Assembly (NCBI GenBank): GCA_964215955.1
Contig: CAXPDR010000038.1
Location: 124,001 to 188,000, forward strand
DNA length: 64,000 nt
Direction: 5' to 3'
Source of the DNA: GCA-2706205 sp964215955
GTDB taxonomy: Bacteria > Bdellovibrionota > Bacteriovoracia > Bacteriovoracales > Bacteriovoracaceae
Below the pieces are notes generated by a model. That model was not told the DNA's origin, searched no databases, and saw only the letters and a program-made list of their open reading frames with translations. The position numbers and the translations under genes are program-made. This document shows positions 42,202 to 50,422 of this stretch, piece by piece (position 1 is the first letter of the stretch; the number at the start of each line of letters is the position of its first letter).

Positions 42202-43749
42202 CTACTGAAGAATAGAAATACCACCCTGAATAAAGCCAAAGTCTCCCCAGCTATAAGGGTTTTCAGCTTCCCACTTTTTGATTTCTGAAAGATATATATC
42301 TTTATGTAGTACCTTTAGAATGGCAGTAGCTTTAATAAGCTTTGGCCATGCACCTACTGAATGGGCCTTACAAAATAAAACAGGGGCTTCTTTTAAAAGG
42401 GTTTGAAAAGCACTTTCACCCGCTTTTGAAATGAACTTTAATTTATCCTCTTCACTATAGTTACCATTAATTAGTTGTCTTCTAAATTCATTACATTTTA
42501 GGTAATCCCAGCCGGTATATTCATTTACAATATAAAGAAGATCTTCTTGATAAATTATAACTCCGTGATTAGTTGAGAGATACTCATTAACAGTTAAATT
42601 AAACTCATGATAAAAATGTCTTTGTTTTTTCGCTTTAGGATAACGCTCTATATATTCTTTCATAAAGTCTAACTTATCAAGATTGTCTGGACGAAAAATA
42701 GCTTCTATTTTAAGTAGGTCTTCAAAATCAAAAATTTCTTGAGATTTTAAATACTCACTTAACATTTTGGTTGCCTTTCCTTCCCTATAATAATTTTGAT
42801 CTACCAGACGAGACAAAATAGTATTAGGAGGAATATCAAAAGAAAAAATATAGTCTATATCCCCGACTCGAAATAAATCTAAAATTCTTGGATCATCATT
42901 ATCAATAGAATCAAAATTGATTCTTCCTTCCAATTGGTTCTGAACATTTTCAATAATATCAATAATGGGTAATCTGAAGGCCTCAATTTTTCCAAAGCTT
43001 AATTGACTAGAAATCCCTTTGCAATAATCAACAAATTTTTTTCCTTTATTAAATTCAACATCAATATGCAGGTCAAAATTTGTCGCCATAAATCTTTCGG
43101 GAACAAGATCATACTCAATAGGATCAAAGTCTCCCCATCCAAGAGCATAGAGAGATAGTAACGCCGGCGAAGAACCTCTTGCTGGTCCTAATTTAATACC
43201 TTCTTTCTTTGCAAACTCTAAACAATTTTTAACGGCTTCTAAGAACTCCCTTTTTTCTTCGGTATCAAAAAGATATTCTTCTCTTTTTAGATACTCTAAG
43301 TCCTTTTTAGTTAAGCTCTTTTTTTCTTTAAGTCCTTCAAGAACTTCTTGTTTTATTGTATCCATGACAATCCTCCTATGTTGTTGGTCAATAGACTCGC
43401 CTTTTAATAGCTTATTTGTGACTAACAACTGGAGTTCAATTTCTTGTTGTAGATAATCTAATTTACAACGCTCTTTTTGCACTTCTTCTAATCTTGTTTC
43501 TAACTTAAACTTTAAAACATCGATTAATCCATTATCCTTTGCGGCAAGATAATTTTTTATCTCCTCAAGGGAAAACTTCATCTGTTTAAGTTTTCGAATG
43601 GCTTCTAACTTTTCAAGAGCATCTGGTGAAAAATATCTATAACCGTTATTACCTCTATGGGAACAACTCACCAAGCCTTTTTCAACATAAAGTCTTATGG
43701 CCCTTGCACTAAGGTTTGTTAATTTAGAGATTTCACCTATTGAATACAT
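42202..43749 (-). CDS. MerR regulator fused to a degenerate DNA polymerase III alpha core
   Basis: A 515-residue fusion. Residues 1-115 are a MerR DNA-binding domain (MYSIGEISKLTNLSARAIR, NNGYRYFSPDALEKLE) with the dimerisation coiled coil. Residues about 165-490 follow the C-family replicative polymerase (DnaE) palm and fingers: GPARGS (188-193), DPIEYDLVPERF, RPDNLD, GVIIYQED (400-403), FRRQL and FCKAHSVGA. PHP, HhH, beta-binding and OB regions are absent. Of the three catalytic aspartates, the first is His228, the second kept as D230, the third (KIEAF) Glu256, so polymerisation is doubtful. The ATG at 43749 follows AAGG by five bases; one seven codons upstream is possible. Probably a regulator with a nucleotide- or DNA-sensing module. 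Confidence 0.8.
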   Translation of the reverse strand: MYSIGEISKLTNLSARAIRLYVEKGLVSCSHRGNNGYRYFSPDALEKLEAIRKLKQMKFSLEEIKNYLAAKDNGLIDVLKFKLETRLEEVQKERCKLDYLQQEIELQLLVTNKLLKGESIDQQHRRIVMDTIKQEVLEGLKEKKSLTKKDLEYLKREEYLFDTEEKREFLEAVKNCLEFAKKEGIKLGPARGSSPALLSLYALGWGDFDPIEYDLVPERFMATNFDLHIDVEFNKGKKFVDYCKGISSQLSFGKIEAFRLPIIDIIENVQNQLEGRINFDSIDNDDPRILDLFRVGDIDYIFSFDIPPNTILSRLVDQNYYREGKATKMLSEYLKSQEIFDFEDLLKIEAIFRPDNLDKLDFMKEYIERYPKAKKQRHFYHEFNLTVNEYLSTNHGVIIYQEDLLYIVNEYTGWDYLKCNEFRRQLINGNYSEEDKLKFISKAGESAFQTLLKEAPVLFCKAHSVGAWPKLIKATAILKVLHKDIYLSEIKKWEAENPYSWGDFGFIQGGISILQ

Positions 43750-43883
43750 TCCAACCTTTTGTTTAGTCATGACTAAATCATAAGGTCTTCCCTTAGGTCA
43801 ATCTCAAGAATAAACTTGTATTTTTAATTGTTACTAAAGTACTGAAAATACAAGTCTTATCGTTTCTGCACAGCAAAATAAGT

Positions 43884-44327
43884 TTACTCTTTTTTTCCTT
43901 GGATAATTTGGTCTAAAAGAAATTTTAATTCTTCATAATCAAACTCTTCCCCAACATCATACTGACAAATCAATCTTTGTGGAATATCCGAAGCCTCTTC
44001 TCTCATCCTCTCACCTTTTGCTAGGAGATAAACTAATTTGCTTCTTCTGTCTTCTTTTGAAGGCCTAACTGAAATAACTTTCTTCTCAATAAGTTTTGAT
44101 AGAAGTGTTGTTAAAAAGCCCTTATCTAGCTTAGATCTCTGGGATAACTCTCCTAAAGTTATGCCATCTTCCTCCCATAAAGCCATCATAATAACGTATT
44201 GCGGATAAGATATACCTAATTGATCCAATAATGGCCTATAAGCACGAGTTAAAGAATTACTCGCCACATACAACCTATGACAAATTTGATGTTCTAGTTT
44301 TAGATGCTCATATTTTTTAGATTTCAT
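43884..44327 (-). CDS. MarR-family transcriptional repressor (OhrR/peroxide-type context)
   Basis: A 147-residue winged-helix regulator with the MarR layout: helix LEHQICHRLYVASNSLTRAYRPLL, LGISYPQYVIMMALWE, recognition helix TLGELSQRSKLDKGFLTTLLSKL and wing SVRPSKEDRRSKLVYL. A cysteine near the N-terminus (QICHRLY) sits where OhrR-type sensors have their redox cysteine. The ATG at 44327 is chosen; the -10 box lies so close that the message starts about at the ATG, so it is probably leaderless. A TTG eight codons upstream lies inside the operator and is rejected. It faces gpx and likely represses both. Confidence 0.9.
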   Translation of the reverse strand: MKSKKYEHLKLEHQICHRLYVASNSLTRAYRPLLDQLGISYPQYVIMMALWEEDGITLGELSQRSKLDKGFLTTLLSKLIEKKVISVRPSKEDRRSKLVYLLAKGERMREEASDIPQRLICQYDVGEEFDYEELKFLLDQIIQGKKE

Positions 44328-44333
44328 AAAAAT

Positions 44334-44362
44334 ATTATAGTTTGTATACAAAACACTTGCAA
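44334..44362 (-). promoter_or_regulatory. Sigma70 promoter of the MarR gene
   Basis: On the minus strand TTGCAA (-35, 44362-44357) and TATAAT (-10, 44339-44334) are separated by exactly 17 bases. The operator at 44341-44352 lies inside the spacer. The expected transcription start falls at about the A of the ATG at 44327. Confidence 0.75.
44341..44352. promoter_or_regulatory. MarR operator 1 (TTTGTATACAAA)
   Basis: A perfect 12-base palindrome inside the spacer of the marR promoter. An identical site occurs 44 bp away. Length, symmetry and placement fit a MarR/OhrR dimer binding site giving autorepression. Confidence 0.75.
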
Positions 44363-44385
44363 GAAATTAAGATATAGAATATAGT
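44357..44385 (+). promoter_or_regulatory. Sigma70 promoter of gpx
   Basis: TTGCAA (44357-44362) and TATAGT (44380-44385) with a 17-base spacer. The -35 hexamer is palindromic and is the same six bases used by the divergent marR promoter. Operator 2 overlaps its last -10 base and the start point. Confidence 0.7.
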
Positions 44386-44396
44386 TTGTATACAAA
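44385..44396. promoter_or_regulatory. MarR operator 2 (TTTGTATACAAA)
   Basis: Second copy of the palindrome, directly downstream of the gpx -10 box where bound repressor would block initiation. Centre-to-centre distance to operator 1 is 44 bp, about four helical turns, so two dimers could lie on one face. Confidence 0.75.
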
Positions 44397-44416
44397 CAAA
44401 AATAAAGGAGAAAAAT

Positions 44417-44896
44417 ATGAGTTTATACGATATTACAGTTAATGACATTTCAGGTAACCCAGTAAAACTAGATACATTTAAGGACAAAGTCCTTCTCATT
44501 GTTAATACTGCATCAAAGTGTGGTTTTACACCTCAGTACGATGGCCTTGAGGAGCTCTACGAAAAGCATAAAGACAAAGGATTAGTTGTACTTGGTTTTC
44601 CATGTAATCAATTTGGAGGACAAGAACCAGGTGATTCAAATGAAATCCAAGAATTTTGCCAAGTTAGATTTAATATCAAATTTCCAATGTTTGAAAAGCT
44701 TGAAGTTAATGGAGCAAATGAACATGCTCTTTATTCATTTCTCAAAGAAAAAGCTCCAGGTCTAATGGGATCTAAAAAAATAAAGTGGAACTTTACAAAA
44801 TTCTTAGTTAGTAAGGATGGAACCAAAATCGAAAGGTATGCCCCAACGACTAAACCTGAAGCAATAGAAGAAGATATTTTAAATCTTTTAAGCTAG
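44417..44896 (+). CDS. Glutathione peroxidase (cysteine type)
   Basis: A 159-residue peroxidase. The catalytic cysteine C35 is in NTASKCGFTPQY, glutamine Q69 in FPCNQFGGQEPG, and the Trp/Asn pair in KWNFTKFL, so the catalytic tetrad is complete; cysteine replaces selenocysteine. The conserved C63 (CNQFG) could act as resolving cysteine with thioredoxin as reductant. It has AAGGAG seven bases before the ATG and a MarR-controlled promoter, which points to induction by peroxide or thiol stress. It overlaps the convergent GMC gene by 4 bp. Confidence 0.95.
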   Translation: MSLYDITVNDISGNPVKLDTFKDKVLLIVNTASKCGFTPQYDGLEELYEKHKDKGLVVLGFPCNQFGGQEPGDSNEIQEFCQVRFNIKFPMFEKLEVNGANEHALYSFLKEKAPGLMGSKKIKWNFTKFLVSKDGTKIERYAPTTKPEAIEEDILNLLS

Positions 44897-46446
44897 TTTT
44901 TTGGTATATGTGACATTGCATACTCTGAAAGAGCAGTAATGGTCAGGCTTGGATTAACTCCTAAATTACATGGAATTATTGATCCATCACAAATATACAT
45001 ATTTGGATAGCCGTGAACTTCCATCTTTTCATTGATAACACTTGTCTCGGAGCTCTCTCCCATAGGAGCTCCTCCTAATATATGAGCTGTTGAAGGGATA
45101 TTAAACATAACTTCAGGTAAGATGTTTTGTTTAACTCCTCCAACCTTTTTAGCATAGAGATCCATGACTAAAGCACCACCAGGAATATAGGCAGGAACAT
45201 CATTTCCTTGTGAATCAAGTGAGATCCTTGTGAAAGGGAATTTCTTAATTCCCATTTTCATCTTACTATCAAGATGTTGCATCACGAGAAATATAATTGA
45301 ATTCTCCGCCCACTTAGAATTGAAATAGTGCCTTAAATATTTAATTGGATGTTTAGTAAGAGTTAAAACAGTATTAGTAAATCTAACAATTCCCCTTCCT
45401 GGACCAACTGCTGGTCCTGCAAGGTGTCTTAATGCATTTGATCCACTTGGAAATTTACAAATTTCAACATGGGTATTGTCATCAGGATTCATCACTGAAC
45501 TAATGGCCACCCCGTTACTTAACTTCTCATTAGAAGTGATCCCACAAAGCATTTCAGAATTAGTTCTAATACTTGAACCTAATTCATCAGAAATTAAAGG
45601 TAGAGTTTTATGAATATGTTTTTGCTTTAATAACAAATCCATTGAACCTAATACTCCACCAGCGAAAACAACACCTTTAGAAATATAAGTTCTTTTTTTA
45701 GTTTTAAACCAAGAGGTACTAGAATGAGTATGAATATAATACTTTCCATCTTTATGTTCGATCTTATGAACATAGGTTTCTGCATGAAGTTCACAGCCTT
45801 TTTTTCGAGCAAAATAAAGATAATTTTTGACTAAAGTATTTTTAGCTCCATGTCTACAACCAACCATACAAGCCGCACAAGCCGTACACCCAGTTCTAAG
45901 TGGTCCTTCACCATTAAAATAAGGATCTATTGGCTCTTTTGTATCCCCAAAATATACGCCTACTGTAACATTTGAAAATTGATCTTCTCTACCAAGATCT
46001 TTTGCAACTTCTTTTAAAAGTTCATCTTCCTTATTAATCCAAGGATTTGGTGTCACTCCTAACATGAATCTTGCTTTTTCATAAAAAGGAGTTAGTGTAG
46101 ATTTCCAATCCTTTAAATCTGACCAAACTTTATTTTCAAAAAAGGCATCAGGAGGAGTCATAAGTGTATTAGCATAAACAAGACTTCCGCCGCCCACACC
46201 GACACCACTTAATACAAAAATATTTTTAAAGGGAGTTAATTTTAATATTCCGAAACATTTAGCTAATGGGGCCCAAAAAGATTTTTTCAAATTCCAATTC
46301 GTTTTTGCAAAATCTTTATCTTGATACTCTTTTCCTTTCTCTAAAACGAGAACCTTATAACCTTTTTCTGTTAGTCTTAAAGCACTTACTGAGCCTCCAA
46401 AACCGGAGCCAGTAACAATATAGTCATAATCAACAGATTTATTCAT
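44893..46446 (-). CDS. GMC-family oxidoreductase (cholesterol-oxidase-like)
   Basis: A 517-residue flavoprotein with FAD-binding GSGFGGSVSALRL (residues 13-25), VLSGVGVGGGSLVYANTL typical of cholesterol-oxidase-like GMC enzymes, and a C-terminal GMC segment PSTAHILGGAPMGES, then YICDGSIIPCNLGVNPSLTITALSE. A cysteine-rich insert TGCTACAACMVGCRHGAKNT could bind an iron-sulfur cluster, as in a subset of these proteins. It oxidises an alcohol, possibly sterol-like. It lies 6 kb from the oxygenase block, so a link is only a guess. Confidence 0.88.
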   Translation of the reverse strand: MNKSVDYDYIVTGSGFGGSVSALRLTEKGYKVLVLEKGKEYQDKDFAKTNWNLKKSFWAPLAKCFGILKLTPFKNIFVLSGVGVGGGSLVYANTLMTPPDAFFENKVWSDLKDWKSTLTPFYEKARFMLGVTPNPWINKEDELLKEVAKDLGREDQFSNVTVGVYFGDTKEPIDPYFNGEGPLRTGCTACAACMVGCRHGAKNTLVKNYLYFARKKGCELHAETYVHKIEHKDGKYYIHTHSSTSWFKTKKRTYISKGVVFAGGVLGSMDLLLKQKHIHKTLPLISDELGSSIRTNSEMLCGITSNEKLSNGVAISSVMNPDDNTHVEICKFPSGSNALRHLAGPAVGPGRGIVRFTNTVLTLTKHPIKYLRHYFNSKWAENSIIFLVMQHLDSKMKMGIKKFPFTRISLDSQGNDVPAYIPGGALVMDLYAKKVGGVKQNILPEVMFNIPSTAHILGGAPMGESSETSVINEKMEVHGYPNMYICDGSIIPCNLGVNPSLTITALSEYAMSHIPKN

Positions 46447-46508
46447 AATGAAGACTATTCTTGCTTAAAACCAATGCTTAAGCAAGAATAGATATAGATG
46501 GGTATAAA

Positions 46509-47651
46509 TTATTTAAGTAAGCCTCTTGCTTTTAAATGTCCTTCAATAAACATTGGTAGACTGTATAAGAAATTTCTAGGGTTTTCCTCTGCATTTGATG
46601 CAACCTCTAAATCTCCTAATTTTTGTAAAGCTAGCTCTGAACCATTATTCTCTAGCATTTTTAAAAGCATTGGCGGGACATCAACCTGAGGATTAGCCTG
46701 CACATATTTTGATAAAAACCCTAAAACATCTTTCAGATCATTGTTAGCGTAATCAATATAGTTTTCTCTAATAGAAGTATAGTTAATATCAAAGTTTTTA
46801 GACTTATTGTATCCCATTGAGAGATCTAGAAGATCAAATAATCTATTCGTACAATTATTTGTAAAAAGATTATAAGTTTGATTTCTTCCGTAATCATTAC
46901 TAGCAAGAATAGAGTTATAAAGAAAGTAATCTACTGAACTTTCTGCTCCATCGTGGTAACTCATAGTATCGGAAAAATCCAAAGTATATTTTGAAACTTC
47001 GGCTTCAGTCTCTTTTTCATAGTTTTTGGCCCTTTCATCCAAAGAGTAAACTCTATAACCAACAGCAAGACTATCTTTTAGACCAGCAGGCATAAAACCA
47101 GCATTTCTGTTTTCTTTACTTCTAATTGCTTCAATTGAAACAACTAAACCATTTAACGAAATATTCTTAACTGACTTTGCTTTATCTTGATTATAAACTA
47201 GATTTAGCTTTGCGCTCTTATAAAAATCCAAAACCATTTCAGCATGAACTTCAACGGAAGCAGTCTCTGGTCTTGTTTTAGCTCCCCAGTGTTTCTTAAC
47301 AAAAGTCGCCTTCTCTACAAGCTTAGTTACTGAATCTAAATTATTTCCTGCATCCACATTCATAGCAGGTATAGTTGCGATATAGAATTCGCCATTATGT
47401 CTGAAATTAGCAAAAGCAATATCCGATTGATCAATATTAAAAATTTGCTTTTGAGAGTTATCTAATAAAATAAGGGTTCTTTTTTCATCATTCTCTACCG
47501 TCTCGCCAGCATAATCACCAGATGGAGGCATCAACTCTCCTTCCTGAGTAAATTTTTTAGTCTCTAGGTATTGAGCATCTGAAATACTATTTGCAAATGA
47601 GAAATTTGATAAAAACATAAAGCCTGTTAAGGCAAAAGCTAATCTTTTCAT
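46509..47651 (-). CDS. Secreted DUF4105-family protein
   Basis: A 380-residue exported protein with signal peptide MKRLAFALTGFMFLSNFSFA. The hallmark NQTYNLFTNNCTNRLFDLLDLS in the C-terminal half holds the conserved cysteine of DUF4105, and SEFYIATIP-like strands (GEFYIATIPAM) precede it. The two DUF4105 proteins in this window differ in length and are not close paralogues. Function not established. Confidence 0.7.
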   Translation of the reverse strand: MKRLAFALTGFMFLSNFSFANSISDAQYLETKKFTQEGELMPPSGDYAGETVENDEKRTLILLDNSQKQIFNIDQSDIAFANFRHNGEFYIATIPAMNVDAGNNLDSVTKLVEKATFVKKHWGAKTRPETASVEVHAEMVLDFYKSAKLNLVYNQDKAKSVKNISLNGLVVSIEAIRSKENRNAGFMPAGLKDSLAVGYRVYSLDERAKNYEKETEAEVSKYTLDFSDTMSYHDGAESSVDYFLYNSILASNDYGRNQTYNLFTNNCTNRLFDLLDLSMGYNKSKNFDINYTSIRENYIDYANNDLKDVLGFLSKYVQANPQVDVPPMLLKMLENNGSELALQKLGDLEVASNAEENPRNFLYSLPMFIEGHLKARGLLK

Positions 47652-47833
47652 AAGTCATCCTTTATTTTTTTAGACAACATATCAAGAATCGGCTTTTTGA
47701 CACAGAGCCGCTATATTTTTTACATACCAAGGTTATATAACTAACCTACTTGAATGGGGATGATCTTAAAAACAAAGTCTGGAAGTGAAAGATTAACCTG
47801 TTTTTACACCAATAATTTCGACGGTTACTAATC

Positions 47834-48637
47834 TCATAGTAATTCATGACACTTAGCTGGAAGCTTTGGAGTTTCTGGATCTTTTCGATGGTTTAAAGCT
47901 TCCAGCTTTGCTTCCTCTGTAAACCACCATTCAAGGTTTTCATCACATCCATCACCTATGGGTGGATCAGATTGGGGCTCACAATATGGATTCTTTTTAT
48001 CACAATAAAGCCTGACATGAGCATGATCATCGTGCCCATACCATGCTCTGATTTTTCTCATCCACTGTTTACCGGGATACTTATGGCAAAAATGTTTTTT
48101 AACGACTGGGTTCACTAGGACTCTCTGAACTCGTTTATCTTGAGCTGATAATTGGATCATTTTCTCAATTCCACCATGCCAATCATCAGTAAGGTTTTCA
48201 CCAGCTACATAAGATGTGGCCGCCCAATTTTCAGATTCTTCAAGAGTGAGAACCTTTTCTTTAGAGACCATACGAAACCATATATCTACATCTAAGCCTA
48301 TCTGATGAGACGCATGGGCATAAATCATAGGTCCCCCTTTGGGCTGTGAAAGGTCACCTAGCAGCATTATTTTTTTTTCACTTCTTTTTAAATCTCGTCC
48401 TAGGTCTATTAAGAATGATAAAAGCTTAGGATGCCCATAATACCTTTTTCTAGAAGGTTTCATTACATAGTAAAACGGTGAATAAGTCTTTAAACTTTTT
48501 CCTCCAGCTAAGCAACCTGCAGAGTAATAACCAATAGATTCTGAAGCCCCAGGGCTTGGTTTTTCAACCTTTTCCCAAGGAATTTTTGAATTGGATGCAC
48601 AACTACAAAGGATAAAAACCAATAATAAATATCTCAT
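47834..48637 (-). CDS. mepA: Penicillin-insensitive murein endopeptidase (MepA), lipoprotein form
   Basis: Zinc peptidase cutting D-Ala-meso-DAP cross-links in peptidoglycan. The family blocks are AGCLAGGKSL, KGGPMIYAHASHQIGLDVDIWF and WYGHDDHAHVRLYC, with the zinc-binding histidines and aspartate present. Unlike E. coli MepA (periplasmic, 274 aa) the N-terminus MRYLLLVFILCSC is a lipoprotein signal with lipobox cysteine at residue 11, so it is probably anchored. The start at 48637 fits the signal; an earlier in-frame start (48673) would bury it. Such enzymes matter in wall remodelling and, in predators, possibly prey walls. Confidence 0.92.
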   Translation of the reverse strand: MRYLLLVFILCSCASNSKIPWEKVEKPSPGASESIGYYSAGCLAGGKSLKTYSPFYYVMKPSRKRYYGHPKLLSFLIDLGRDLKRSEKKIMLLGDLSQPKGGPMIYAHASHQIGLDVDIWFRMVSKEKVLTLEESENWAATSYVAGENLTDDWHGGIEKMIQLSAQDKRVQRVLVNPVVKKHFCHKYPGKQWMRKIRAWYGHDDHAHVRLYCDKKNPYCEPQSDPPIGDGCDENLEWWFTEEAKLEALNHRKDPETPKLPAKCHELL

Positions 48638-48776
48638 ATTTAAATGATAAAAGAACTTAAACGACTTTAGCAATTTATATTTAAATTTAAGGACTTAGCC
48701 TATTCTAAGAGGTTCAAATTTTCACTGATATTCCTATATTAATATTTAATTAACACTTAAATTATATCTTATTCCT

Positions 48777-49352
48777 ATGAAAAAAGTTTTTAACCAACTA
48801 TTAACTAAGATATTACAGATCACAGATGCAGATGAAGCAGTCTTAGAAACTATTATGAGACTGTATGCGGAAATCAAAACAAATCACCAATTAGCATCCA
48901 TTGGAGTTCAAGTTCCAAACATTAACAGCATTTATTTAATCACGCTAAAAGAAAAAAATCCTCTTTATCTTCTTTTTAACTCTCCTCAAATTCAAGTCAT
49001 AGAATTAGAGGATGTTTCATTAGATGAGAAGGAACTTTACGATTTGAGAAACTGCCCTATTTTAATCGATCCTGTCCTAATTGAGGACTTAGGAATTGAA
49101 CTACGACCAAACGTTATTCCCATTGGAGAATATAAACTTATAGGTAATAACGAATCGGGAAAATGTCAGTATTATACCTATTTAACTGATAGACATGTTA
49201 TTTTAAATTATAAACAGGCCCTAGAAGAATACGCCAATGAAAATTTTGAAGTTTCAATTGAACTACTTCATGATTGTTTATATTTTGGCCCGGCTAAAGC
49301 CTTATTTAGAAAGTGTATCAAAAGACAAATGACAAAAGTTTTAAACTATTAA
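48777..49352 (+). CDS. Cytoplasmic protein of unknown function
   Basis: A 191-residue protein without signal peptide or membrane segment. The N-terminal half is beta-rich with hydrophobic strands (SIYLITLKEKNPLYLLF, CPILIDPVLIEDLGI), and the C-terminus has a helix with a tetratricopeptide-like look (YKQALEEYANENFEVSIELLHDCLYFGPA). No family is recognised. It converges on the sugar dehydrogenase gene and overlaps it by 4 bp. Confidence 0.55.
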   Translation: MKKVFNQLLTKILQITDADEAVLETIMRLYAEIKTNHQLASIGVQVPNINSIYLITLKEKNPLYLLFNSPQIQVIELEDVSLDEKELYDLRNCPILIDPVLIEDLGIELRPNVIPIGEYKLIGNNESGKCQYYTYLTDRHVILNYKQALEEYANENFEVSIELLHDCLYFGPAKALFRKCIKRQMTKVLNY

Positions 49353-50413
49353 TTATCAACTCGATAAAGTTTTCCATTATCAGCTCCAATAAAGAGCTGT
49401 CCGGCTTTATTTAAACTTAAAGCTCTCATCCTTAAACTCTCATCTTCAAAATGCTTTTTCTCCGACTTATTCTTAATCACAAACTGATTCAAATGGGTAA
49501 GAGCAAGTGCTCCTGAAAGTAAACTTCCTTTAAACTGAGGATGGAAATCTGAGGTATAGTAAATAAGATCTGAAGGGGCAATACTAGGAATATAAACTTT
49601 AATTGGATCAATCATACCTGGTAATGATTTTGCCTCACCTACCATACTGAAAGAAGAGTATTCCTTACCATGAGAAACTCGAGCCCATCCGTAATTTTGT
49701 CCCTTCTTGATAATATTTATTTCATCTCCCCCTCTAGGCCCATGTTCATTATCATAAAGTGTATTTGTCACCTTATCATAAAATAAACCTTGAGGATTTC
49801 GATGCCCATAACTCCAGATTTCTGGCAATGCTCCTTTTCTTCCGATAAAAGGATTATCTTTAGGTACGGTACCATCTTCCTTGATTCTCATGATCTTTCC
49901 GAAATGATTATCAAGTTTTTGGGCCATAGGTCTCTGTCCCCTGTCCCCAATTGAAAAAAAGATATGCCCGTTACCGTCAAAAACGATCCTAGAACCAAAA
50001 TGGTATCTAGTCTTTGATATTCCTTTTCCGATAAAAATATCTTTGAAATTATTTAATTTATTATCTTTAAAAACTCCAAATCCAATCGCCGTAACATAAG
50101 TCTCTCCAAGGTCCTTTGAATAACTCAAATAGACTCTTTTATTTTCTGAGAAGTTTGGATGAAGTGTAATATCTAATAGGCCACCTTGTCCCTTTACAAT
50201 AAGATCTGGAACACCTTTAACATTTATTTTCTTTTTTGTTTTAATATCATAGACCAAAAGATGTCCACTTCTTTCTGTCAGCATTATTTTGGTGTCAGAA
50301 ATAAACTCCATCCCCCAGATGATATTAAAGCCTTTTCCAACTTCAGTTAATTTCATACCAAAACAGACACTAGAAAAAATACCAGTGAACAACAAACATA
50401 AAAGAGTTCTCAT
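49349..50413 (-). CDS. PQQ-dependent sugar dehydrogenase (YliI/Asd family)
   Basis: A 354-residue exported beta-propeller with signal peptide ending at SVCFG. Family blocks are QGGLLDITLHPNF, YHFGSRIVFDGNGHIFFSIGDRGQR, EIWSYGHRNPQGLFYD and YDNEHGPRGGDEINIIKKGQNYGWA, the glucose/sorbosone dehydrogenase pattern with the catalytic His and Arg. It oxidises an aldose to a lactone in the periplasm with PQQ. No PQQ synthesis genes are in the window. Confidence 0.9.
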   Translation of the reverse strand: MRTLLCLLFTGIFSSVCFGMKLTEVGKGFNIIWGMEFISDTKIMLTERSGHLLVYDIKTKKKINVKGVPDLIVKGQGGLLDITLHPNFSENKRVYLSYSKDLGETYVTAIGFGVFKDNKLNNFKDIFIGKGISKTRYHFGSRIVFDGNGHIFFSIGDRGQRPMAQKLDNHFGKIMRIKEDGTVPKDNPFIGRKGALPEIWSYGHRNPQGLFYDKVTNTLYDNEHGPRGGDEINIIKKGQNYGWARVSHGKEYSSFSMVGEAKSLPGMIDPIKVYIPSIAPSDLIYYTSDFHPQFKGSLLSGALALTHLNQFVIKNKSEKKHFEDESLRMRALSLNKAGQLFIGADNGKLYRVDN

Positions 50414-50422
50414 TTTAGACCT

